NCBI GenBank assembly: GCA_026125795.1
Contig: JAHCKM010000002.1
Coordinates: 868,001 to 932,000, forward strand
Source of the DNA: Burkholderiaceae bacterium
GTDB taxonomy: Bacteria; Pseudomonadota; Gammaproteobacteria; Burkholderiales; Burkholderiaceae_C
DNA length: 64,000 nucleotides
Reading direction: 5' to 3'
In this document: piece after piece, positions 49,127 to 58,490 of the stretch
Position numbering within the stretch: position 1 is the stretch's first letter
How the letters are laid out: every line of letters starts with the position of its first letter
Notes under the pieces: model-generated
Seen by the model: only the letters and a program-made list of their open reading frames with translations
Database searches by the model: none
Told to the model about the DNA's origin: nothing
Program-made: the position numbers and the translations under genes

Positions 49127-50872
49127 ATGAAGACCAAGAGCAGGGCCGTGCCCACGGGTCAGGAATTCGACCGCGAGTTTCGCGCCCAGGTGGCGCAGAT
49201 GACCGCAGGCCTCGCGCCCACGGCCTTCACCACCGCGTGGGGCGATTGGGCGATGCACCTGACGCTGTCGCCGGCCAAGCGGCTGGCGCTGCGTCAGCAG
49301 GTGGCCGAGCGCGCCGGCGACACATGGCGCTTTGCGCTGCGCGCGCTCAGCGGCGCGCCGGTGTCGCCCGACGACGGCTTCAACGGCACGCCCGACCGGC
49401 GCTTTGCCACCGAGGCGTGGTCGAAGTGGCCGTTCAACGTCTACGCCCGCGCCTACCAGAACAGCGCCGCGCTGATGACCGAGGCGGTGCGCGGCGTGGC
49501 CGGCGTCACCGACTACCACACCCAGTTGCTGGAGTTCGCGGTGCGCATGGTGCTGGACGCCAGCACGCCGTCCAACTACCTGGGCTCCAACCCCGAGCTG
49601 CTCACGCTCACGCAGCAAGAGGTCGGCCAGAACCTCCTGCGGGGCATGCAGCACTGGCTGGAGGATCTGCGGCGCACGGTGGAAGGTGCCGCCCCCGTGG
49701 GGACCGACGCGTTCGAAGTCGGCAAGAGCGTGGCGGTGACGCCGGGCAAGGTGGTCTTGCGCGACGAGCTGATCGAGCTGATCCAGTACACGCCCACCAC
49801 CAAGACCACGCACGCCGAGCCGCTGCTCATCGTGCCGGCGTGGATCATGAAGTACTACATCCTCGACCTGAGCCCGCGCAACTCGCTGGTGAAGTACCTG
49901 GTCGACCAGGGCCACACCGTGTTCATGATCTCGTGGAAGAACCCCGACGAGAGCGATCGCGAAGTGGGCATGGACGACTACGTCGCCCAGGGCTTGCGCG
50001 CCGCGCTCGATGCCGTGACGGCGATCGTGCCCCGGCGCAAGGTGCATGCGGTGGGCTACTGCATCGGCGGCACGCTGCTGGCCATCGGCGCCGCCGCGCT
50101 GGCACGCGACAAGGACGATCGCCTCGCGTCGATCTCGATGTTCGCGGCGCAGACCGACTTCTCCGAGCCGGGCGAGCTCGCCTTCTTCATCAACCCGAGC
50201 CAGCTGGCGCTGCTGGAGTCCACCATGCAGAAGAAGGGCGTGCTCGAGAGCCGGCAGATGGGCGGCGCCTTCGCGCTGCTGCGCTCGCAGGACCTCGTGT
50301 GGCAGCCCATCATCAACAACTACATCAAGGGCCGGCGCGATCCGATGATCGACCTGATGGCGTGGAACGCCGACGGCACGCGCATGCCCTGGCGCATGCA
50401 CACCGAGTACCTGTACCGCCTGTACCTGGACAACGAGCTCGCCACCAACCGCTTTCCGGTGGACGGCAAGCTGGTGCGGCTGTCGGACATCACCGTGCCG
50501 ATGTTCGTCGTGGGCACCGAGACCGATCACGTGGCGCCGTGGACATCGGTCTACAAGATCGACAACCTGGTGCGTTCCGACGATTTCACCTTCCTGCTGA
50601 CCTCCGGCGGCCACAACGCAGGCATCGTCAGCGGGCCCGTGCACCCCAAGCGTCACCACCGCATCAAGACGCGGCGCCTGAGAGATCCGCACCTGGCGCC
50701 GGAGGACTGGATGGCGGCCGCCACGCACCACGAGGGCTCCTGGTGGCCGGCGTGGCAGCGCTGGCTGGCGGAGCACTCGAGCGCGAAGGTCAAGCCACCG
50801 GCCATGGGCGCCGCACGCAAGGGCTACCGCGTGATCGAAGACGCGCCGGGGCGCTACGTCCGGAAGCGGTGA
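49127..50872 (+). CDS. phaC: Class I polyhydroxyalkanoate synthase
   Basis: A 581-residue PHA synthase of class I size. The lipase-like box is GYCIGGTLLAIG with the Cys nucleophile. The catalytic Asp is in VVGTETDHVAPWTSVY, and the His in TSGGHNAGIV. The conserved N-terminal PFNVYARAYQNSAALM and the core PAWIMKYYILDLSPRNSLVKYLVDQGHTVFMISWKNP are also present. It polymerises (R)-3-hydroxyacyl-CoA into storage granules. No phaA, phaB, phaP or phaR lies nearby, so it may be an additional copy. GGGAGGAG precedes ATG 49127. Confidence 0.93.
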   Translation: MKTKSRAVPTGQEFDREFRAQVAQMTAGLAPTAFTTAWGDWAMHLTLSPAKRLALRQQVAERAGDTWRFALRALSGAPVSPDDGFNGTPDRRFATEAWSKWPFNVYARAYQNSAALMTEAVRGVAGVTDYHTQLLEFAVRMVLDASTPSNYLGSNPELLTLTQQEVGQNLLRGMQHWLEDLRRTVEGAAPVGTDAFEVGKSVAVTPGKVVLRDELIELIQYTPTTKTTHAEPLLIVPAWIMKYYILDLSPRNSLVKYLVDQGHTVFMISWKNPDESDREVGMDDYVAQGLRAALDAVTAIVPRRKVHAVGYCIGGTLLAIGAAALARDKDDRLASISMFAAQTDFSEPGELAFFINPSQLALLESTMQKKGVLESRQMGGAFALLRSQDLVWQPIINNYIKGRRDPMIDLMAWNADGTRMPWRMHTEYLYRLYLDNELATNRFPVDGKLVRLSDITVPMFVVGTETDHVAPWTSVYKIDNLVRSDDFTFLLTSGGHNAGIVSGPVHPKRHHRIKTRRLRDPHLAPEDWMAAATHHEGSWWPAWQRWLAEHSSAKVKPPAMGAARKGYRVIEDAPGRYVRKR

Positions 50873-51040
50873 TGCCGCGCGGGCGTTCGTGCCAGCAGCC
50901 GGGTCGAGGTCACGCTGTGCGACGCGGCCGGCGCCGCTTCGGTTGACGCACCGCAGCTGCGCCGCAGGCACCGCCTGATGCGCCGCGGTCTGCGCGATCG
51001 CACGATGGATGCGAGAGAAAGGAGCAAACGGCTCGCCGCT

Positions 51041-51181
51041 CTACGCGGGCGCGAGCAACGTGAACTGGCTGCGAGTGAGCAACTTCCTGAAATCCCGATC
51101 GAAGCCGACAAGGTGTTCGCCCAGGTGGGCCACAGCAGCCGCCAACCAGGCGTCGGGCAGATGCATGACATGTGCGGCGGG
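51041..51181 (-). pseudogene. PIN-domain (VapC-like) C-terminal remnant
   Basis: About 45 codons ending at a stop match the C-terminus of PIN-domain toxins: HLPDAWLAAAVAHLGEHLVGFDRDFRKLL, then FTLLAP. The paired acidic residues (DAWL and FDRDF) correspond to the last two active-site positions. The N-terminal two thirds and any antitoxin are missing. The rest of the 334-base gap between phaC (ends 50872) and the FAD oxidoreductase (ends 51207) shows no other gene. Confidence 0.65.
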
Positions 51182-51206
51182 CCCAAGGCCTGATGGCCGC
51201 CAGGCC

Positions 51207-52811
51207 TCACGCCAGATCGCGCCGCACCTCTGCCGCGGCATTGTGGCCGGGCGCCCCGGTGACGCCGCCCCCAGGGTGCGCGCCCGATCCGCAGTGGTAC
51301 AGCCCGCGCAACGGTCCGCGGTAGCGCGCGTAGCCGAGCAGGGGCCGCAGCGAGAACAGCTGGTCGAGCGACAGCTGCCCGTGGAAGATGTCGCCGCCCA
51401 CCAGGCCGAACTCGCGCTCCAGGTCCAGCGGCGTGAGCGCGCGGTAGCCCAGCAGCGACGCGCGAAAGTTGGGGCAGTGGGCCTGCACCACGTCGAACAC
51501 GGCCTGCACGGCGGGCTCTTTCAAGCGATCCCAATCCGCCTCGGGCTTGAACTGCTGGCAGAACAGGCTGGCCACGTGCGCGCCCTTGGGCGCGAGGGAA
51601 TCATCCACCACGCTGGGGATCATCATCTCCACGATCGGCCGGGCTGAGAAGCCCTGCGTCTGCGCATCGAGCCACGCGCGATCCATATAGGCGAGCGACG
51701 GCGCGAAGACGATGCCGCTGGCGTGGTGCGGCATCGGCGCGGTGCCCGGCGCGCACGCAAAGTCGGGCAGGGCCGACAGCGCCACGTTGATGCGCAGCGA
51801 GCCCGAGCCGCTGCGATAGCGGCCGATCGCCGCGCGGAAATCTTCCGGCAGCGCGCCCGCGTCGATCAGTCGACGGTACAGCAGCTGCGGGTGCACGTTG
51901 GACACCACGGCGCGCGCGCGGATTTCCTGGCCGCGATCGGTGAGCACACCCACCGCCGCACCGCGCTCCACCAGCACGCGCTCGACGCCGTGGCCCAGAT
52001 CGATCTGCACGCCGCGCGCACGCGCTTCATCGGCCATCAGCTCGGTGATGCGCCCCATGCCGCCGAGCGCATGGCCCCAGCGCCCCGCCTTGCCGTTGAC
52101 CTCGCCGAAGCAGTGGTGCAGCAGCACATAGGCCGAGCCGGCCGCATACGGGCTGGCGTAGTTGCCCACCACCGAGTCCCAGCCGAGCACCGCCTTCAGC
52201 GGGTCTGATTCGAACGTGGCGTCGAGCCAGTGGCCGGCGCTCTTGGTGAACACGTCCATCAGGTCGCGCTTGCCGGCGGAGGGCAGCGCGCCAAAGTCGA
52301 GCAGCAGGCGCGCCGCGGCCGCGGCATCGCGCAGGCCTTGTACCACCAGCGGCCCGCCGAGGTTCGGCGGCGCCCGCAGCACCCACTTCTTCAGTTGATC
52401 GGCCAGCCGGTCGAGGCGGGCGTAGTACGCGTCGAGCCCTTCGGCATCGTGCGCCGAGAACTTGGCCACTTCGCGCTTCGTGGCGTCGGCGTCACCGCCG
52501 AACTGCAGGAAACGGCCATCGGCCAGCGGCACGAAGTTCGAGAACGGCCGCTCCACGATGACCAGCCCACGTTCGGCGAGGCGCAGGTCGCGGATCACTT
52601 TCGGGTTTAGCAGGCTGACCGTGTAGCTGGCGGTCGAATTGCGAAAGCCGGGGAAGAATTCTTCGGTGACCGCGGCGCCGCCGACCACGGCGCGCTTCTC
52701 CAGCATGCGCACGCGCAAGCCCGCGGCCGCCAGGTAGCAGGCGCACACCAGGCCGTTGTGGCCGGCGCCGACGATCAACGCGTCGACGGAGGCAGGATCG
52801 GCGGTGGCCAT
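51207..52811 (-). CDS. Phytoene-desaturase-like FAD oxidoreductase (PYROXD2 type)
   Basis: A 534-residue flavoprotein. The N-terminal dinucleotide motif is ALIVGAGHNGLVCACYLAAAGLRVRMLEKR, followed by VGGAAVTEEFFPGFRNSTASYTVSLL, as in the CrtI-like/PYROXD2 group. The C-terminal FAD region is GLYHCGSGAHPGGGVTGAPGHNAA. No carotenoid genes are adjacent, so a carotenoid role is unlikely. Homologues in proteobacteria are poorly defined. The start is ATG 52811. It is monocistronic. Confidence 0.87.
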   Translation of the reverse strand: MATADPASVDALIVGAGHNGLVCACYLAAAGLRVRMLEKRAVVGGAAVTEEFFPGFRNSTASYTVSLLNPKVIRDLRLAERGLVIVERPFSNFVPLADGRFLQFGGDADATKREVAKFSAHDAEGLDAYYARLDRLADQLKKWVLRAPPNLGGPLVVQGLRDAAAAARLLLDFGALPSAGKRDLMDVFTKSAGHWLDATFESDPLKAVLGWDSVVGNYASPYAAGSAYVLLHHCFGEVNGKAGRWGHALGGMGRITELMADEARARGVQIDLGHGVERVLVERGAAVGVLTDRGQEIRARAVVSNVHPQLLYRRLIDAGALPEDFRAAIGRYRSGSGSLRINVALSALPDFACAPGTAPMPHHASGIVFAPSLAYMDRAWLDAQTQGFSARPIVEMMIPSVVDDSLAPKGAHVASLFCQQFKPEADWDRLKEPAVQAVFDVVQAHCPNFRASLLGYRALTPLDLEREFGLVGGDIFHGQLSLDQLFSLRPLLGYARYRGPLRGLYHCGSGAHPGGGVTGAPGHNAAAEVRRDLA

Positions 52812-53003
52812 GGCGTCGCGATGGTAGCTTGGGCACTGTGGTGGACCATGATCGCTTTGATGGTGATGCCGTTGCCGTGCTCCTCATATCGGATGGCCGC
52901 GGCTGCCTGCCAAAAAACCTTGCAGCTGCGAACAGCCGCAGAACTCTGGCCAGCACACTGACCGCCGCCGTCGTCGGCTGCAGGTACCCGAAGACCCGCC
53001 CCC

Positions 53004-53879
53004 TCAAGGCAAGTCGGCTGCACGCTGCAATGCTTGCAGCAGCGCTGAAGTGAGGCGCATCTTGGGGTTCCCGGCCCGTTGAGCCAAACCGATCGCCCGC
53101 GATACGGGCGGGCGGCCGAGCGGCACGGCGCGCAGCTTGTGGAAGCGAAGGAAGCTTTCGTGGCTGACGGGGATGATTGACACGCCGAGACCGTGTCGCA
53201 CCATCAAGGCGATGGCCTCCAGAGAATCCAGTTCCATCGACTCGCGCAGCACGATGCGGCGCGCCGTGAGCGCCTCTTCAATTTGCCGACTGACCCAGAA
53301 GTGCCGGTTGAAGCGGATGTAGGGGTACTCGCGCAAAAGCCGCTCGTCGTTCTTGTTCTTGGCCGAGGCCGGAGCGATCACCATCACGGGTTCCTTGGCG
53401 AACGCTTCCCACACCAGCCCCGCCGGGAGGTCGCGCGGTTCACTGATGATGGCGGCGTCGATCTCGCCCTGGCACAGCTGCGCCACGAAAGAAGGCGACT
53501 GGCCGTGATGAATCCGCACCTGCAGGTGCGGATGCGCCTGGCGCAACGCGAGCAATGCGCGCGGAATCACGCTGGTCAGTGCAGTCGGAATGGAGCCCAG
53601 GACGAAGTTGCCGACGAGTTCCGTGCGCTCCGCGATCGCATCGCCGATGCGTTCGTAAAGGTTCAGCACCTCGCGTGCCCGCGTCAACACGGCCTGACCC
53701 GCGCCGGTCAGTCGAGCGGGCTTCCTGGTCCTGTCCAGGAGAACTGCGCCGAGTTCCTGCTCGAGTTTGGCCAACTGCGCGCTGATCGCCGGTGTGCTGA
53801 GGAACAGGGATTCGGCCGCCACGGCCAGGTTGCCGCGCTCGGCCACGGCGACGAATGCCTTCAGCTCCCGAATGCCCAT
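53004..53879 (-). CDS. LysR-family transcriptional regulator
   Basis: A 291-residue LysR protein. The N-terminal winged HTH is LKAFVAVAERGNLAVAAESLFLSTPAISAQLAKLEQELGAVLLDRT. The effector domain begins GNFVLGSIPTALTSVIPRALLAL and includes ESMELDSLEAIALMVRHGLGVSIIP. The start is ATG 53879; a frame extending to 53936 would run through the operator. It is divergent from the TauD-type dioxygenase at 53978. A perfect dyad with T-N11-A spacing sits in the shared region. Confidence 0.92.
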   Translation of the reverse strand: MGIRELKAFVAVAERGNLAVAAESLFLSTPAISAQLAKLEQELGAVLLDRTRKPARLTGAGQAVLTRAREVLNLYERIGDAIAERTELVGNFVLGSIPTALTSVIPRALLALRQAHPHLQVRIHHGQSPSFVAQLCQGEIDAAIISEPRDLPAGLVWEAFAKEPVMVIAPASAKNKNDERLLREYPYIRFNRHFWVSRQIEEALTARRIVLRESMELDSLEAIALMVRHGLGVSIIPVSHESFLRFHKLRAVPLGRPPVSRAIGLAQRAGNPKMRLTSALLQALQRAADLP

Positions 53880-53900
53880 ATGGCCCGACACCCCCGCAAC

Positions 53901-53915
53901 TTCAGGTTTCCTGAA
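53901..53915. promoter_or_regulatory. LysR-type operator (T-N11-A dyad)
   Basis: TTCAGGTTTCCTGAA is a perfect 6-base inverted repeat with a 3-base centre. It contains the T-N11-A spacing expected of LysR regulators. It lies 22 bases from the LysR start and 63 bases from the dioxygenase start. Confidence 0.65.
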
Positions 53916-53977
53916 CTCGTTGTTCCATAAAAGCATTATCTGAAGAATTCTGCAACCCTACAGTGAACGGCGCAGTC

Positions 53978-54835
53978 ATGGACCCTCGCCCCAGCATCAG
54001 CGTCACTCACTCAGGCCGTGGCATCGGCGCCGACGTGTCGGGCGTGAACCTCGCCCAGCCGCTGAGCGCAGACCAGGTGCGGGTCATCAAGCAGGCCTGG
54101 TACGCGCACTACGTGCTCCGCTTCCGCCGACAACGGCTTACCGATGCACAACTGGTGGCGTTCACGCGCAACCTGGGCGTTCTGGACGTGGCGCCGAAGC
54201 GCTCGGCCACAGCGACGTTCGACACGCCGGAAAGCGACTACGTCCTGACGATCTCAAACGTGGTGCTCGACGGCAAGCCCATCGGCGAGCTGGGCGATTC
54301 AGAGGCCTTTTGGCACCAGGACATGACCTACCACACGCACCCGCCCGTGGGCGCAGCACTCTATGCCCTGGAGCTTCCGCCATCCGGCGGTAACACGCAG
54401 TTCTGCGACCTCTACCGCGCCTATGAAACGCTTCCGCCGGAGCTGTGTGAACGCATCGAGACATTGGGCTGCGTGCATGACATCACGCTCGACAGCTCAG
54501 GTCGTCTGCGCAAGGGTCATGTTCCCACGACCGATCCGCGCAATGCCCAGGGCCCTGTGCATCCGCTCGTCATGGTTCATCCTCACACGGGTCGGCGGCA
54601 CCTGTACCTCGGACGGCGTCCCTTCGCCTACATCCCCGGCCTCAGTCTGGATGACAGCGAAGACCTGCTGAATCAGCTTTGGCGGCATTGCGCCGACCCG
54701 GAGCTCCACTGGACCCAGGTGTGGGAGCTCGGTGACCTTGTGCTCTGGGACAACCGCTGCACGATGCATCGTCGTGATGCCTTCGATTCGGCAACGCGGC
54801 GGGTGCTGCACCGCACGCAGCTGACCTCGGACTGA
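53978..54835 (+). CDS. TauD/TfdA-family Fe(II)/2-oxoglutarate dioxygenase
   Basis: A 285-residue member of the TauD/TfdA family. The iron ligands His and Asp are in EAFWHQDMTYHTHPP, and the distal His in VLWDNRCTMHRRDAF, followed by the 2-oxoglutarate-binding Arg in RRVLHRTQL. It hydroxylates a carbon next to a leaving group such as sulfonate, phenoxy ether or phosphonate. The substrate is not set by sequence. The start is ATG 53978, or GTG 53963. It is the first gene of an operon with an Old Yellow Enzyme and a Bug receptor, divergent from LysR. GC content is lower than in flanking genes. Confidence 0.88.
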   Translation: MDPRPSISVTHSGRGIGADVSGVNLAQPLSADQVRVIKQAWYAHYVLRFRRQRLTDAQLVAFTRNLGVLDVAPKRSATATFDTPESDYVLTISNVVLDGKPIGELGDSEAFWHQDMTYHTHPPVGAALYALELPPSGGNTQFCDLYRAYETLPPELCERIETLGCVHDITLDSSGRLRKGHVPTTDPRNAQGPVHPLVMVHPHTGRRHLYLGRRPFAYIPGLSLDDSEDLLNQLWRHCADPELHWTQVWELGDLVLWDNRCTMHRRDAFDSATRRVLHRTQLTSD

Positions 54836-54843
54836 GTCCAGGC

Positions 54844-55974
54844 ATGGCTCCGACCAACGCCGTACTGGCCGACGACGTTGTGCGCCCCACGCAAGTCTCG
54901 TTGTTGGATCCGATCCGGCTCGGCCCCTACACGCTGCCAAACCGCGTGGTGATGGCGCCGATGACACGAAATCGTGCTCCCGGCGAGACACCCACAGAAC
55001 TCAGCGCCTTGTACTACGCTCAGCGCGCCGGCGCGGGGCTGATCATCACGGAGTCGACGGCAATCTCGCCTCGTGGCCTCGGTTGGCCTGAGGCGCCCGG
55101 CGTCTACGAAGATCAGCATGTCAAGGGTTGGCGCCTGGTCACAGAAGCCGTCCACCGGTCGGGCGGGCGCATTTACCTGCAGCTTTGGCACTGCGGCCGA
55201 AGCTCCCACACGTTGACGCAACCGAATGGTGCCTTGCCGATCGGCCCATCGGCTCTTCAATCTGCAGGCTCCGTGAGAACGCGTGAAGGGCGGCTTCCAC
55301 TGCCGGTACCCCGAGCGGCAACGGCGGCCGACATCGCAGCCGTTATCGAGGAGTATCGGATGGCTGCGCGCCGAACGATGGAAGCCGGATTCGATGGCGT
55401 GGAAGTCCATGCCGCCAACGGTTTCCTGCTCGACCAGTTCATGAAGGACTCGGCCAACGTTCGCACCGACGCGTATGGCGGCTCGCCGGCCAACCGCTGC
55501 CGCCTGCTGTTCGAAGTGGTCATGGCTGTCGCCGACGTCTGGGGCGCGTCGCGGGTCGGCGTCCGCCTATCCCCGACGAATCCATCGAACTTCGTACTCT
55601 CGGACCGCGATCCGGGAGCATTGTTCGCAGCGGCCCTCGAGGGATTGACCCGGCTGCGCGTGTCGTTCGTCGACGTGGTGGAAGGGTCCTCCAATGCGCT
55701 GCCGGCGCTCGCGGATCTTGATTGGGCGCGATATCGCGCATGCTTTGGCGGCGTCTACATCGCCAACAACGGCTACACCAAGGCCAGTGGGCAGCAGGCG
55801 CTGCGCGCCGGCCGCGCGGACATGGTGGCGTTTGGCCGGCCGTACATCGCCAACCCGGACCTGGTGCGGCGCTTCGAATTGGATGCCCCCCTCAATGCAG
55901 TTGTTCAGGAGACCCTGTACGCCAAGGGAGCGCTCGGCTACACGGACTATGCCTGCATCGAAGGGCCTCGCTGA
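54844..55974 (+). CDS. Old Yellow Enzyme family NADH:flavin oxidoreductase
   Basis: A 376-residue OYE-type FMN barrel. MAPMTRNRAPGETPTELSALYYAQRAGAGLIITEST is the classical start. YLQLWHCGRSSHT has the His/Arg FMN contacts. GFDGVEVHAANGFLLDQFMKDSANVRTDAYGGSPANRCR and the terminal GRADMVAFGRPYIANPDLV bind FMN phosphate. It reduces activated C=C bonds of enones or nitroesters. It starts 9 bases after the dioxygenase gene and is followed by the Bug receptor, which indicates a small catabolic operon. Confidence 0.9.
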   Translation: MAPTNAVLADDVVRPTQVSLLDPIRLGPYTLPNRVVMAPMTRNRAPGETPTELSALYYAQRAGAGLIITESTAISPRGLGWPEAPGVYEDQHVKGWRLVTEAVHRSGGRIYLQLWHCGRSSHTLTQPNGALPIGPSALQSAGSVRTREGRLPLPVPRAATAADIAAVIEEYRMAARRTMEAGFDGVEVHAANGFLLDQFMKDSANVRTDAYGGSPANRCRLLFEVVMAVADVWGASRVGVRLSPTNPSNFVLSDRDPGALFAAALEGLTRLRVSFVDVVEGSSNALPALADLDWARYRACFGGVYIANNGYTKASGQQALRAGRADMVAFGRPYIANPDLVRRFELDAPLNAVVQETLYAKGALGYTDYACIEGPR

Positions 55975-56016
55975 GTGGCAAGAGTGCGCTACAGCGCGAC
56001 GACCGGGAGACACCAC

Positions 56017-56997
56017 ATGCTCAAAGTGATCCTCAGCGGCGCGGCCGGATTGTTGTGCGCGCTTTCCCTCCAGGCCGAAACGGCCACCGAGGCCAGCTAC
56101 CCGACACGCCCGATGACGATGATCATTCCGTATGCCGTCGGAGGCGGCGCGGATCTGATCGCCCGGGCGGTTGGCAATTCGATATCGCGCACGCTCATGC
56201 AGCCGGTCACGTACGACAACAAGACCGGTGCCTCCGGCATGATCGCCGCAGCAGCCGTTGCCAAGAGCCAAGCTGATGGCTACACGATGCTGCTCATGAC
56301 GGACAACATGTACACGACGAACCCTCGCTTCTTTGGCAAGCCCGCCGAAGATGGGTTGGCCGGGCTCGAGCCGGTGTCAAACCTTGTGGGGGCACCCGTC
56401 GTCATCGCCGTCGGCGGCTCCTCGTCTCTGCAGAACCTGGAGCAGCTGGTGGCTTATGCCAAGTCCAAAGATCGGCCCTTGACCTATGCGACGCCTGGCG
56501 TCGGGACGCCCCACCAGTTGGCCGCCGAGTTGCTGGCGCGCGCAGCGGGCGTGCAGTTCACCCATGTCCCTTACAAGGGGACCGCTGGCGCGATGACGGA
56601 TCTCAGTAGCGGCAGGTTGGATCTGCTGTTTGGCATGCAGGCGACGATACAGCCCATGACCGACGCGGGAAAAGCGCGCATCATCGCCGTGACACCCAAC
56701 GAGCGCTTTCCGCTGCTGCCGTCGGTGCCATCTGTAAGCGAAGTCTTTCCCGGCGTCGCCGTGTCGATGATCGACATCGGTCTGGTCGTGCCACGTGGGA
56801 CACCGCCAGGCATCGTCCGCAAGCTCAACGGCGCTGTACAAACGGCGCTGTCCGATCCCGATATCGTCGCTCTGATGCGCGCCAACGGCATGGTCCCTGC
56901 GGGGGGCAGTGCGTCGGAATACGGCGCGCGCATGAGGGATTCGCGGCGAGAGCGGGAGATGGCCATCGAGGCAACCGGTATCAAGATGGGTCAATAG
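56017..56997 (+). CDS. Tripartite tricarboxylate transporter receptor (Bug family)
   Basis: A 326-residue periplasmic binding protein. The signal peptide LKVILSGAAGLLCALSLQAE is followed by the family start YPTRPMTMIIPYAVGGGADLIARAVG and the ligand loop GTPHQLAAELLARAAGVQFTHVPYKGTAGAM. It binds a carboxylate for TctAB-type or orphan transport. No tctA/tctB is adjacent, so it is an orphan receptor typical of Burkholderiales. GGGAG eight bases before ATG 56017 decides the start. It is the third gene of the dioxygenase operon and may import its substrate. Confidence 0.9.
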   Translation: MLKVILSGAAGLLCALSLQAETATEASYPTRPMTMIIPYAVGGGADLIARAVGNSISRTLMQPVTYDNKTGASGMIAAAAVAKSQADGYTMLLMTDNMYTTNPRFFGKPAEDGLAGLEPVSNLVGAPVVIAVGGSSSLQNLEQLVAYAKSKDRPLTYATPGVGTPHQLAAELLARAAGVQFTHVPYKGTAGAMTDLSSGRLDLLFGMQATIQPMTDAGKARIIAVTPNERFPLLPSVPSVSEVFPGVAVSMIDIGLVVPRGTPPGIVRKLNGAVQTALSDPDIVALMRANGMVPAGGSASEYGARMRDSRREREMAIEATGIKMGQ

Positions 56998-57023
56998 TCC
57001 CGCCGCCTCCAAAATGCTGGCGC

Positions 57024-57812
57024 TCAAAGATCGTCGAGCGCCGGGGGCTCGAACCAGTTGGTCAGCGACAGACCGCCGTCGACCACGATCGACGCGCCGG
57101 TCACGTAGGCCGACAGGCGGTTCGACAGCACGGCCAGCGCCAGCGGCACCAGGTCCTCGCTGCGCCCGAGGCGCCCGAGCGGTACGTGCCGCGCGAGCGA
57201 CGGATCGGCGACGAAGCCGCCGGCGGCGATCGCGCCCGGCACCAGCGCATTGACACGGATGTTGAAGCGGCCCAGCGTCCTGGCCAGTTCCTTGACCACC
57301 ATGGCCAACGCCGCCTTCGAGCTGCTGTAGTGCGGCAGGTTGCGCGGCGTGCCCGCGTGCAGCGACGTCAACATCAGGAACGATCCCGGCGCGGGCGCCG
57401 CGATGAGCGTGCGCGCCAGTTCGCGCGCGAGATGAAAGCCGGCGTCGACGTTGACGGCGCGCATCGCCTCCCAGGTCTCGTCGGTCACGGCCATTGCATG
57501 GTCCTTCTCGTGCCGCTGCGGCGACGCGCTGTGCACGAAGTGCGTCACGCGGCCCACCGCGGCAGACGCGGCAGCCAGCAGGCGATCGCACTCGTCGCGG
57601 CGCACGAGATCGCCGACCCACTTCACGGCCAGATCGGGGCGGGCCGACGACGCCACGGCGGCAGCGGCCGTGTCTTCGCGCACGTCGGCGAAGACGGTGC
57701 GAACGCCCTCGGCGACCAGGGCCTGGGCGATGGCGCGGCCGATGCCGTTACCGGCGCCGGTGACGAGTGCGGCGTCGTGCTCGGGGTCGAATGGGTGATT
57801 CAGCAGGCTCAT
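57024..57812 (-). CDS. Short-chain dehydrogenase/reductase
   Basis: A 262-residue classical SDR. The cofactor motif is ALVTGAGNGIGRAIAQAL, with an acidic FADVRED favouring NAD. The catalytic Ser is in LMLTSLHAG, and the Tyr-x3-Lys in HYSSSKAALAM. The NAG element is replaced by HSAS. The C-terminus ends ITG-like VTGASIVVDGGLSLTNW. The start is ATG 57812; an upstream extension has no SDR features. It is convergent with the Bug gene. Confidence 0.9.
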   Translation of the reverse strand: MSLLNHPFDPEHDAALVTGAGNGIGRAIAQALVAEGVRTVFADVREDTAAAAVASSARPDLAVKWVGDLVRRDECDRLLAAASAAVGRVTHFVHSASPQRHEKDHAMAVTDETWEAMRAVNVDAGFHLARELARTLIAAPAPGSFLMLTSLHAGTPRNLPHYSSSKAALAMVVKELARTLGRFNIRVNALVPGAIAAGGFVADPSLARHVPLGRLGRSEDLVPLALAVLSNRLSAYVTGASIVVDGGLSLTNWFEPPALDDL

Positions 57813-57923
57813 GGTGGATGCAGCGCGACGACGTTGTCGAAAGCCGATTGCACGCCAAGGTGGTGCGAACGTCCAGCGCGCGATCTTGCGCTCGACGCCG
57901 GCCATCACGTCGTTCGATGGAAG

Positions 57924-58367
57924 TCAACGTTCCTTGTTTGCCGCGATCACGCCGTCGACATAGCGCCACGTGCCGTCTTCGAGCACGAAGCGACTCACCT
58001 CGTGCAGTTTCTCGGCCCGCCCGTTGACCTTGTAGTGCGCCACGAACTCCACCACCCCGGCGTCGCCTCGCGTCTCTTGGTGCACGATCTCGAGACCGGT
58101 CCACTTCAGCGGACTCAGCTCCAGGTCACCCGGCGCGGTGGACGGATGCCAGGTCTGCATCAGGTACTCGAGCGCCGCCGGCGAGGCTGGCCCACGTCCC
58201 TGCGCCAGTGCATAGGCGCTGTAGCGCGACCGCATCAAGGTTTCAGGTGTCGGGGCGTGCTCGCCGACGGCAAGTCCGCCGTGCCAGCGCCCGCAGCATT
58301 CGGCATATGTCGCGTCTGTGGCCTCCAGCGCACGGCAGGGGCATGGGATGTCGCGTGGGCGTGCCAT
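57924..58367 (-). CDS. YchJ-like (UPF0225) protein with SEC-C-type motif
   Basis: A 147-residue protein of the YchJ family. The N-terminal Cys cluster CPCRALEATDATYAECCGRWHGG matches the SEC-C-like zinc site, although the glycine-rich GSG turn is altered. The NTF2-like body follows: TPETLMRSRYSAYALAQG, LEYLMQTWHPS, GVVEFVAHYKVNGR, HEVSRFVLEDGTWRYVDG. The C-terminal second SEC-C motif of longer homologues is missing, as usual for this short type. Function is unknown. The start is ATG 58367. Confidence 0.87.
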   Translation of the reverse strand: MARPRDIPCPCRALEATDATYAECCGRWHGGLAVGEHAPTPETLMRSRYSAYALAQGRGPASPAALEYLMQTWHPSTAPGDLELSPLKWTGLEIVHQETRGDAGVVEFVAHYKVNGRAEKLHEVSRFVLEDGTWRYVDGVIAANKER

Positions 58368-58490
58368 GCGCAGATTGTGGATCACCACCGCGCGATCGAG
58401 CCGCTCGTACGATGCGCCGGTGCCCATCGTGGAGCACGCTCGGCGTTGACGCGCCGCTAGAGTGCGGGCGCCAGACCATTGCCCTTCACC

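Noticed and set aside
48722..50971. 749-codon minus-strand open frame opposite phaC
   Set aside because: It is a complete shadow of phaC and the YbjQ-like gene, with His/Arg/Gly-rich translation and no family features.
51207..52811. Carotenoid phytoene desaturase CrtI
   Set aside because: The sequence fits the PYROXD2-like branch better and no crtB or other carotenoid gene is nearby.
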